Positions 1 through 4,847 of a stretch of DNA of 5,587 bases are shown piece after piece. A program made the position numbers and the translations under genes. This stretch comes from Pseudomonadota bacterium. Lineage in GTDB: Bacteria > Pseudomonadota > Alphaproteobacteria > Rhizobiales > Xanthobacteraceae. Below the pieces are notes generated by a model. The model had not been told where the DNA came from. It made no database searches and saw only the letters and a program-made list of their open reading frames with translations. The stretch spans positions 1 through 5,587 of the forward strand of contig JAEWCJ010000227.1 of the NCBI GenBank assembly GCA_023390695.1. The letters are read 5' to 3'. Every line of letters starts with the position of its first letter. Within the stretch, counting starts at the first letter, position 1.

Positions 1-25
1 ACATGAGACTTCTTCGGAGCGGAAC

Positions 26-649
26 ATGCTGAAGATCTGGGGCCGCAAGGCCTCGTCGAATGTCCAGAAGGTCCTGTGGGCATGCGGTGAGTTGAACCTG
101 CCCTTCGAGCGCATCGATGTGACCGGAGAATATGGCGCGACCAAAGAGCCGGCCTATCTTGCGATGAATCCGAACGGTCTCGTCCCGACGGTCGAAGACA
201 AGGGCCAGACGCTCTGGGAATCCAACACCATCACGCGTTATCTGGCGCGCGAATATGGCCAGGGGATACTCGAGCCGGCCGATCCGATCGAGCGCGCGCG
301 GGCAAGCCAATGGATGGACTGGCATTTGTCTGTACTCGGCCCGGTCATCACACCCGTATTCTGGGCCACCTATCGTCAGAAACCGGAACAACGCGACCAC
401 AAGGCGATCGAGGCCGCCAAGGCGAAAACCATCGCCGCCATGACGATCCTCGATCAGCAACTCACGAAAACGCAATACGTCGCCGGCGACACATTCTCCT
501 ATGGCGATATCCCGGTCGGCATCATGACCTATCGCTATCGTCAGATCGTTCCGGAGCGCCCGCAACACGACGGCCTCGAGCGCTGGTTTGCGCTGATCGA
601 GAAACGCCCCGCCTTCCACGAACATATCGGCAGCCTGCCGCTGGCCTAA
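26..649 (+). CDS. Glutathione S-transferase family protein (GstB-like)
   Basis: Cytosolic glutathione S-transferase of 207 residues, a normal length for the family; such enzymes conjugate glutathione to electrophiles or remove halogens from them. The N-terminal thioredoxin-like domain (about residues 1-80) opens with a Gly-Arg-Lys-Ala-Ser-Ser-Asn-Val motif (6-13), where Ser10/Ser11 are the likely glutathione-activating residues. It contains the NPNGLVP loop (48-54, cis-Pro54) and the Glu65-Ser66 pair that binds the gamma-glutamyl group. The helical C-terminal domain (about 88-207) has the Gly-Asp-x-Phe-Ser-x-Gly-Asp N-capping box near 154-161. From memory it resembles E. coli GstB along its whole length, including the WESN-x-I-x-RYL block and a Trp-Met-Asp-Trp near 96-99. 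The ATG start has GGAG at 16-19, six bases upstream. It is the first visible gene of a four-gene block and ends 27 bases before the next gene. The family call is firm; the substrate is unknown. Confidence 0.93.
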   Translation: MLKIWGRKASSNVQKVLWACGELNLPFERIDVTGEYGATKEPAYLAMNPNGLVPTVEDKGQTLWESNTITRYLAREYGQGILEPADPIERARASQWMDWHLSVLGPVITPVFWATYRQKPEQRDHKAIEAAKAKTIAAMTILDQQLTKTQYVAGDTFSYGDIPVGIMTYRYRQIVPERPQHDGLERWFALIEKRPAFHEHIGSLPLA

Positions 650-676
650 CCACCAAACTCAATCCGGAATTGAAAC

Positions 677-1654
677 ATGGGAATGTTGGTCGACGGCAAG
701 TGGCGGCGCGATGACGAACCGGCAGCGCTGACAAGCGCCGGCGGCGAATTCCAAAGGGTCGTGAGCGGATTCCGCGACCGCGTAACGGCAGACGGCTCGT
801 CGGGCTTCAAAGCCGAGGCTGGACGCTATCATCTCTACGCGGCCTATAACTGTCCGTGGGCGCATCGCGCGCTGATCTACCGCGCCGTCAAAGGCCTGGA
901 AGATGCGATCACCGTCGCCTACGCACTGCCTGCGGATCGCGACAATGGCTGGACCTTCGACACCCGTGCAGGTCTTGAGGACTGCACGCCCGATACCGTG
1001 AACGGCTTCAGATATCTGCATGAGGCCTACACGGCGACCGAGCCGGCATATACCGGCAAGGTGACGGTGCCGACGCTGTGGGACACCAGGACCAGGCGCA
1101 TCGTCAATAACGAGTCATCCGAAATCATCCGGATGATGGATACCGAATTCGGCGACGTCGCACGCGTGAAGACAATCTTCTATCCCGAGACGCTGCGAAC
1201 TGAAATCGACCAGATGAACGACTTCGTCTATGCCAATATCAACAACGGCGTTTATCGCGCGGGCTTCGCGCAATCGCAGGCTGCATACGAAAAGGCGTTC
1301 GACGCATTGTTCAGCGCGCTCGACGAACTGGAAGCCCGACTCGGCAAGCAGCGTTACCTGATCGGCAATCAGATCACCGAAGCAGACTGGCGGCTGTTGC
1401 CGACATTGCTGCGCTTCGACGTCGCCTATAATTCACTGTTCAAGTGCAACAAGAAGCGGCTCGTCGAATACCCCAACCTGCAAAACTACATGCTCGATCT
1501 CTATGGCCAGCCCGGCGTCGCCGGCACGGTCAAGCCCTATTACTATCTGCTCGGCTACTGGTCGCAGAAACGCATCAATCCGACCGGTATCATTCCGAAG
1601 GGACTGCCGCTCGACCTCACCTCAAAACATGATCGCGCCCGCTTCGCGGCGTGA
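677..1654 (+). CDS. yqjG: Glutathionyl-hydroquinone reductase (YqjG/PcpF/ECM4 family)
   Basis: Cytosolic Xi-class glutathione transferase of 325 residues, the usual length. Family members use glutathione to reduce glutathionyl-hydroquinones back to hydroquinones, releasing oxidised glutathione, and so rescue quinones trapped as conjugates. The catalytic motif Asn-Cys-Pro-Trp-Ala-His-Arg lies at residues 58-64, with Cys59 as the nucleophile. The Val-Pro-Thr-Leu-Trp segment (131-135) supplies the cis-proline and NNESSEI (144-150) the gamma-glutamyl-binding Glu-Ser. The NNGVYRAGFA block (189-198) and the C-terminal INPTGIIPKG block (300-309) are diagnostic of the family. The usual Gly-Pro after that last block reads Gly-Leu here, a minor deviation. 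The chosen ATG has only a weak ribosome site (GGAA at 666-669); a second ATG at 683 is possible but would barely shorten the protein. It sits between a GST gene and a DoxX gene, and the stop almost touches the next gene. The family call is very secure. Confidence 0.96.
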   Translation: MGMLVDGKWRRDDEPAALTSAGGEFQRVVSGFRDRVTADGSSGFKAEAGRYHLYAAYNCPWAHRALIYRAVKGLEDAITVAYALPADRDNGWTFDTRAGLEDCTPDTVNGFRYLHEAYTATEPAYTGKVTVPTLWDTRTRRIVNNESSEIIRMMDTEFGDVARVKTIFYPETLRTEIDQMNDFVYANINNGVYRAGFAQSQAAYEKAFDALFSALDELEARLGKQRYLIGNQITEADWRLLPTLLRFDVAYNSLFKCNKKRLVEYPNLQNYMLDLYGQPGVAGTVKPYYYLLGYWSQKRINPTGIIPKGLPLDLTSKHDRARFAA

Positions 1655-1659
1655 TCGAT

Positions 1660-1663
1660 AGGA
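1660..1663 (+). promoter_or_regulatory. Ribosome binding site that decides the DoxX start
   Basis: AGGA lies five bases before the ATG at 1669. The in-frame GTG at 1651, which overlaps the stop of the preceding gene, has no comparable site in front of it. This favours the ATG. Confidence 0.55.
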
Positions 1664-1668
1664 CGCTC

Positions 1669-2025
1669 ATGATTTCCGTTCCGGACATTCTGCCGAAACT
1701 CCTGATTGCCGCCTTCTTTCTCGTGGCAGGAGGCTTCAACATCAAATCATGGGTGCATCTTCGTAACGAAGTCGCAAGCAAGGGCGTTCCAGCGCCCTCG
1801 CTCCTGCTGGCGCTTGCCATTTTTACGCAAATTGCCGGCAGTCTCGCCCTGTTCATCCCGGGCCTGACCGCCTATGGCGCATTGGCGCTGATTGCATTCA
1901 CGGTGATAGGCACGCTCCTGTTCCATGCCTTCTGGCGTTATTCAGGGCATGAGCAATTCATTCACCGCAATTTCTTCCTGGGCAATTTTGCGGTCGTGGG
2001 TGGCTTGCTTTTGCTGCTGGGATAG
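1669..2025 (+). CDS. DoxX family small membrane protein (YqjF-like)
   Basis: Inner-membrane protein of 118 residues with four predicted membrane helices, at about residues 6-24, 44-62, 65-87 and 102-118. This is the size and topology of DoxX/DoxD-like proteins. The first helix carries the Ala-Gly-Gly-x-Asn-Ile-Lys segment, and a His-rich stretch with Phe-His-Ala-Phe-Trp and Gly-His-Glu-Gln-Phe-Ile-His lies between helices 3 and 4, also typical of the family. An in-frame GTG at 1651 would add six residues and overlap the upstream stop codon. The ATG is preferred because AGGA lies five bases before it. The gene follows a glutathionyl-hydroquinone reductase gene, matching the yqjF-yqjG neighbourhood of E. 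coli. The biochemical role of the family is poorly defined; links to quinone or thiol redox chemistry have been proposed. The family call is good, the function is inferred from context. Confidence 0.85.
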   Translation: MISVPDILPKLLIAAFFLVAGGFNIKSWVHLRNEVASKGVPAPSLLLALAIFTQIAGSLALFIPGLTAYGALALIAFTVIGTLLFHAFWRYSGHEQFIHRNFFLGNFAVVGGLLLLLG

Positions 2026-2058
2026 GATGTCGATCCAGCGAAGCCGGAGAGGATCGAT

Positions 2059-2490
2059 ATGCGAATGTTGCGCCCGTTTCTTGTCGTCGCGGCCATGGCC
2101 GGCTTTTCCTGCCCGCCGGCCGGAGCCCAGGAGGCCATCGGCATGAAGCTCGAGGCCGCCGGCTTCGTCATGCGCGAGGCCAACACCTCCAAGAAGCTGG
2201 AGCGCCTGAAAACCCTGCCGCCGCATAAATTTGTGCGCCGAACGAAGAACGGCTCGCCCTATTACATCTATGCCGATCCGACCTATTGCAAATGCGCGCT
2301 GATCGGCAGTCAGGCTGCCATGAATTCCTATCGCGACATGGTGAGGCCGATTACCCCGCCGCCCGGCTACCGTGAATTCGCGGGCAACATGGGGGGCTCC
2401 GGCGACTCCATGGCGTCGGAGATGTTCGAGGATATGAGCCATAACGGTGAAGCCGGCATGGAAGACGACATCTTCTTTCCAGGCTTCTGA
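2059..2490 (+). CDS. Small exported protein of unknown function with a Cys-Lys-Cys motif
   Basis: A protein of 143 residues that I do not recognise as a named family. Residues 1-23 form a clear Sec signal peptide: Arg2 and Arg5, a hydrophobic stretch from about 7 to 16, and a probable cleavage site Ala-Gly-Ala/Gln-Glu after residue 23. A lipoprotein is unlikely because Cys18 lacks a good lipobox. The mature part of about 120 residues has a basic section (Lys/Arg-rich, 45-63), then Tyr-Tyr-Ile-Tyr-Ala-Asp-Pro-Thr-Tyr-Cys-Lys-Cys (68-79), a Pro-rich turn (97-102), a Gly/Met/Ser-rich low-complexity section and an acidic aromatic tail (Asp-Asp-Ile-Phe-Phe-Pro-Gly-Phe). The only mature cysteines are Cys77 and Cys79, so metal binding, heme attachment or redox activity are possible, but none is shown. 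The start is supported by GGAGAGGA at 2046-2053, five bases upstream. It is probably the last gene of the operon, 33 bases after the DoxX gene. Confidence 0.85.
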   Translation: MRMLRPFLVVAAMAGFSCPPAGAQEAIGMKLEAAGFVMREANTSKKLERLKTLPPHKFVRRTKNGSPYYIYADPTYCKCALIGSQAAMNSYRDMVRPITPPPGYREFAGNMGGSGDSMASEMFEDMSHNGEAGMEDDIFFPGF

Positions 2491-2578
2491 GCAATTACGT
2501 CGCTCAGCGAGCCAGCCCTCGGCGCTTCGCCATGCATGCGGCCTGTACGTGATCGATACCGGACTTGGAATGCGAGTC

Positions 2579-2614
2579 AGGAACTGCATACCGCTAAAGC
2601 GGTATGCAGTTCCT
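2579..2614. terminator. Perfect 16-bp hairpin between convergent genes, likely bidirectional terminator
   Basis: The left arm at 2579-2594 (AGGAACTGCATACCGC) is the exact reverse complement of the right arm at 2599-2614, with a TAAA loop at 2595-2598. It lies 88 bases after the stop of the plus-strand block and 17 bases after the stop of the minus-strand HdeD-like gene, where a shared terminator would be expected. There is no run of T on either side (TTCACG follows on the plus strand), so it is not a canonical intrinsic terminator. It may instead stabilise mRNA 3' ends or be a copy of a dispersed palindrome. Confidence 0.55.
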
Positions 2615-2631
2615 TCACGTCATGTTGGATT

Positions 2632-3210
2632 TCAATTCTGGTGCTTGCGCAGCCGGAAAGCCAGCATGACCCAGGTGATACCGAAGGCCACCGAGTAGGC
2701 GGCAATCGCCCAGATCAGGCCGAGCGCGCCGGCACCCGGCGCCGCCAGAACGATCAGGCCGAAGATCACCGACAGCACGCCGCCCAGAATGAGCCACCAT
2801 TCGTTGTCGATTTCCTTGCGCAGCTTGATGGCGCCGTAAATCTCGAAAACGCCGTGTACCAAGGCCCAGGCGCCGATGAACAGCACCAGCACGATAGCGG
2901 TGATGCCCGGCCACAGGAATGTCACGACGCCGGCCGCAATGCCGGCCAGACCGACCAGCACCAGCCACCAGGTCGGCAGCGGCTTGAGACGGCCGGTGAA
3001 CGCGCCGATCAAGGCCAGCACGCCATCGACCAACGCGAATGCGCCGTACAGCACCACAAGCGCAAACAGCGTGATCCCCGGCCACATGAAGGCGAGAACA
3101 CCGAAGACAATGGACAGAATCCCGCGCAGCAGCACAAGCCACCAGGCTTTGGCCAGCGCATGCAGCATGGGACGCGGCGTGATCGTGGGACTAACGGAGC
3201 TAACAGACAT
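2632..3210 (-). CDS. HdeD/DUF308 family membrane protein
   Basis: Inner-membrane protein of 192 residues with about six membrane helices, the normal size for HdeD-type proteins; E. coli HdeD is a membrane protein of the acid-resistance region. The sequence is built from three tandem repeats of about 57 residues. Each starts with Trp-Trp-Leu-(Val/Ile)-Leu (residues 23, 81, 138) and continues with a hydrophobic helix to a Pro-Gly turn (44-45, 101-102, 158-159) and a second helix. The first two turns read Trp-Pro-Gly-Ile-Thr; the third has degenerated to Ala-Pro-Gly-Ala-Gly. The N-terminal tail is short and cytosolic-looking; the C-terminus ends in Arg-Leu-Arg-Lys-His. An in-frame ATG 14 codons upstream is rejected because this one has a strong GGAGG five bases ahead. 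The gene is separated from the upstream minus-strand gene by 179 bases, so it probably has its own promoter. A role in acid or envelope stress is inferred from the family only. Confidence 0.9.
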   Translation of the reverse strand: MSVSSVSPTITPRPMLHALAKAWWLVLLRGILSIVFGVLAFMWPGITLFALVVLYGAFALVDGVLALIGAFTGRLKPLPTWWLVLVGLAGIAAGVVTFLWPGITAIVLVLFIGAWALVHGVFEIYGAIKLRKEIDNEWWLILGGVLSVIFGLIVLAAPGAGALGLIWAIAAYSVAFGITWVMLAFRLRKHQN

Positions 3211-3215
3211 CTTTA

Positions 3216-3220
3216 CCTCC
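3216..3220 (-). promoter_or_regulatory. Strong ribosome binding site of the HdeD-like gene
   Basis: On the minus strand GAGGAGGTAAAG immediately precedes the ATG at 3210, with GGAGG five bases from the start codon. It is close to a perfect Shine-Dalgarno sequence and fixes the start at 3210 rather than at 3252. It is the strongest such site in the window, suggesting high translation. Confidence 0.8.
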
Positions 3221-3389
3221 TCGTGCGCACCGTGCGGGACGATCCGCAGCATAGCGCGCGCTTATCATCCAATGCGCAACCAAAAGAATCGGACGTCCAG
3301 AGGATTAAGCGACCCCTGCCGTGACCGGCAAAAAGCGCTTCGAAGTCACGATAAATTATACTTCAAAAGGTGCCGGAAAGCGACGTCCG

Positions 3390-3965
3390 TCAACGATTGC
3401 CGATCGCGATGAGTTGCATCCGCCGATTGGCCGAGGCTCCGGCCTTGCCGCGATCCTGCAATTGCTCCTCGCCCAGCCCAAGCGCCACAATCCGCTGCGG
3501 AGAGACCCGGAAAGTGGTGACCAGTGCCTCACGAATGGCGCTGGCGCGCTTCTGGCTCAGGTCCAGATTGTTCTGGCGTTTGCCGGTCGCCTCGATATGC
3601 CCGACCACCAGGAATTTACGGTCCAGAAGATACGGATGATAGAGCGCGTCCGCGATCCGACCGAGCGTGTTGTAGGATTCCGGCCGGATGATTGCGGAAT
3701 CGGAATTGAACTGGATGTCCAGGGTCAGTTGCGGGAGCTTGTCAAGTTCATCCAGCAGAGGAAGCCGGTCCTGCGGTTTGTGGCCGGCCGCTTTCTTGAT
3801 CCGCTCCAGCGCCCGTTCATGGATGTCCTTGACGTCGATCTCGACGGATTCTGCCGGTGCCCGCAACACATCGACGAAATTATCGGAACTCAGCCGGACC
3901 TGTGCCAACGAGGAAGCTGGAAGAGCAACGAGGGCCGCCAACAACCCGAATCTCACATATCGCAT
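3390..3965 (-). CDS. Exported OmpA-domain (peptidoglycan-binding) protein
   Basis: A protein of 191 residues with a signal peptide (1-21; Arg2 and Arg5, hydrophobic core, Ser-Leu-Ala/Gln cleavage), a short linker (about 22-75) and a C-terminal OmpA-like domain (about 78-190). There is no beta-barrel, so it should be soluble in the periplasm and held to the cell wall. The domain shows the entry strand Ile-Gln-Phe-Asn-Ser-Asp-Ser (84-90), Val-Gly-His-Ile-Glu-Ala-Thr-Gly (121-128), Asn-Asn-Leu-Asp-Leu-Ser-Gln-Lys-Arg-Ala (132-141) and Asn-Arg-Arg (180-182). Arg140 matches the conserved arginine that contacts diaminopimelate. The aspartate usually found 15 residues earlier is Glu125 here. The start is placed at the ATG leading into the signal peptide; an in-frame ATG 34 codons upstream would overlap the preceding gene and bury the signal. 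The ribosome site is weak (AAGGGGG, 13 bases away). It lies 32 bases behind the cysteine-rich gene, probably in one operon. Confidence 0.9.
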   Translation of the reverse strand: MRYVRFGLLAALVALPASSLAQVRLSSDNFVDVLRAPAESVEIDVKDIHERALERIKKAAGHKPQDRLPLLDELDKLPQLTLDIQFNSDSAIIRPESYNTLGRIADALYHPYLLDRKFLVVGHIEATGKRQNNLDLSQKRASAIREALVTTFRVSPQRIVALGLGEEQLQDRGKAGASANRRMQLIAIGNR

Positions 3966-3997
3966 CGGTCGGATCCCGCCCCCTTGCTTACGCAGTC

Positions 3998-4441
3998 TCA
4001 ACGAAAATTCGCTTCGGTCAGCGCCTGGCTGCATCTCCAGCCGACACGCTTGGCGCTCAACAAGCATTCGATGACCGCACCGTCATCCTTCTGGGCCGCG
4101 GCGCACAGCTTCTTGGCGTCGGCTTCGCACTGCTTCAGAACCCCTCTCCTCGACTGCGCACGCCTGTCGATCAGATTGAAAACCCTGCCATAGGTATCGC
4201 GGCAAACCGGCGTCAGGATTGCCTGATTGCGGCTCAAGCAATTCTTCAAACGATTGTTGCCGAGATTGACGCCGGCACAATTGATGTCGATATCCTTGCC
4301 GCAGGCGGCCGCCAACATGTCCAGCGCTTCGGTAAAACTCACCGTCGGCGTTGGCTGCTGGGCCTGGGCTTGCGGCACAGCCAGACAAGCAATGCTAGCA
4401 GCGATCCATGCCGACGCGAAATGACGCGCTATTCCGTACAT
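3998..4441 (-). CDS. Exported cysteine-rich repeat protein (GLG1-type repeats)
   Basis: A protein of 147 residues, probably periplasmic. Residues 1-27 look like a signal peptide ending Ala-Gln-Ala/Gln-Gln. The mature chain has exactly eight cysteines in two matching blocks: Cys47, 55, 68, 80 and Cys105, 113, 126, 137. The spacing is C-x7-C-x12-C-x11-C and C-x7-C-x12-C-x10-C. Spacing and context (Gly-Lys-Asp-Ile-x-x-x-Cys, then Asn-Cys-Leu or Glu-Cys-Leu) fit the cysteine-rich repeat known from the eukaryotic Golgi protein GLG1, which also occurs in proteobacterial exported proteins. The blocks probably fold as disulfide-bonded helical repeats; no catalytic motif is visible. The start at 4441 is chosen because the signal peptide begins there. 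An ATG at 4471 would put an acidic stretch ahead of it, and one at 4591 adds 50 residues without recognisable character. It is the first gene of a probable two-gene operon with the OmpA-domain gene. The repeat family call is from memory. Confidence 0.82.
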   Translation of the reverse strand: MYGIARHFASAWIAASIACLAVPQAQAQQPTPTVSFTEALDMLAAACGKDIDINCAGVNLGNNRLKNCLSRNQAILTPVCRDTYGRVFNLIDRRAQSRRGVLKQCEADAKKLCAAAQKDDGAVIECLLSAKRVGWRCSQALTEANFR

Positions 4442-4585
4442 GAGGCCCCCGACTTCTTCTTCTATCACCATCCCTCGATCTCGTCCTGCGCCTGAATTCC
4501 GGTCGAACGCCCGTCCTGGCCGACACGCGGATATCACTTTCGTCCCATTGTAACGGAGATTCGCTCCGGCACCGGTTCCGCAGCC

Positions 4586-4614
4586 GCGCATTTATGCGCC
4601 AGGCCGCACATAAA
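4586..4614. repeat. Two overlapping inverted repeats, candidate operator
   Basis: GCGCAT (4586-4591) and ATGCGC (4594-4599) form a perfect palindrome around TT. The right half also takes part in a second, wider repeat: TTTATGCGC (4591-4599) against GCACATAAA (4606-4614), matching at eight of nine positions. The location between divergent genes suits a regulator site, but no known operator is recognised. Confidence 0.35.
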
Positions 4615-4620
4615 GGCCGT

Positions 4621-4643
4621 CGCCGTGAGATTTTTGCACGGCG
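4621..4643. repeat. 7-bp hairpin in the FAH gene upstream region
   Basis: CGCCGTG (4621-4627) and CACGGCG (4637-4643) are perfect reverse complements around a nine-base loop containing five T. It could be a leader structure or a protein site; in GC-rich DNA a repeat this short may also be chance. Confidence 0.25.
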
Positions 4644-4835
4644 GAACGCCCCCGGCGGTACGAGATCGTGGCACGCGGGGGCCGGTGAGCTTCTGAACGC
4701 GGCTGGGCAGCGGGCACCGATTCGGAACAATGCTGCTTTTCGTCAGTCTGCGCTGTAAGACCTGCTCATCACAGCCACAGGAGCGAAATACCGTCCGGAA
4801 TCCGGCGGCACCCAGTCCACGACGAACCCAACAGC

Positions 4836-4840
4836 AAGGA
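4836..4840 (+). promoter_or_regulatory. Ribosome binding site of the FAH-family gene
   Basis: AAGGA lies seven bases before the ATG at 4848. It supports that start, whose first residues Met-Arg-Leu-Cys-Arg-Phe are also typical of the family's N-terminus. Confidence 0.65.
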
Positions 4841-4847
4841 AACAGGA

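Larger units (their letters stand above)
4442..4847. other. Divergent intergenic region with inverted repeats, no gene seen
   Basis: About 400 bases separate the divergently transcribed cysteine-rich and FAH-family genes, so both promoters should lie here. Open frames crossing the region have Arg/Pro/Ser-rich translations, lack a ribosome site and appear to be shadows. It holds several short inverted repeats between 4586 and 4682. A TACAAT on the minus strand at 4547-4552 could be a -10 element for the cysteine-rich gene, but no good -35 element lies at the right distance. I see no convincing promoter for the FAH gene. GC-rich stretches around 4647-4685 (GCCCCC at 4648-4653, GGGGGC at 4677-4682) could fold in a leader transcript. 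Confidence 0.5.

Noticed and set aside
1942..2589. A 215-codon minus-strand open frame opposite the DoxX end and the Cys-x-Cys gene
   Set aside because: It begins inside the left arm of the palindrome and lacks a ribosome site. The plus-strand gene has a signal peptide, a strong ribosome site and operon spacing.
2536..3324. A 262-codon plus-strand open frame opposite the HdeD-like gene
   Set aside because: The translation is rich in Gln, Arg, Asp and His without hydrophobic structure, as expected from the complement of a membrane-protein gene. It has no ribosome site and runs through the terminator-like hairpin.
3317..3330. A short TGCCG/CGGCA inverted repeat downstream of the OmpA-domain gene
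   Set aside because: The 5-bp stem is too short. On the minus strand the T run comes before the stem rather than after it, so it cannot be an intrinsic terminator for that gene.
3355..3360. A perfect TATAAT on the minus strand upstream of the HdeD-like gene
   Set aside because: No -35-like hexamer lies 16-18 bases upstream and the site is 145 bases from the start codon. It may simply reflect a local AT-rich patch, so it is not listed as a promoter.
3321..4193. A 290-codon plus-strand open frame opposite the OmpA-domain and cysteine-rich genes
   Set aside because: It is antisense to two genes with signal peptides and recognisable motifs, has no ribosome site and no domain character. Long antisense frames are common in GC-rich DNA.
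4547..4580. A possible general-stress (EcfG-type) promoter for the cysteine-rich gene: GGAAC and CGTT on the minus strand
   Set aside because: The two elements are 19 bases apart, longer than the 16-17 bases usual for this class.
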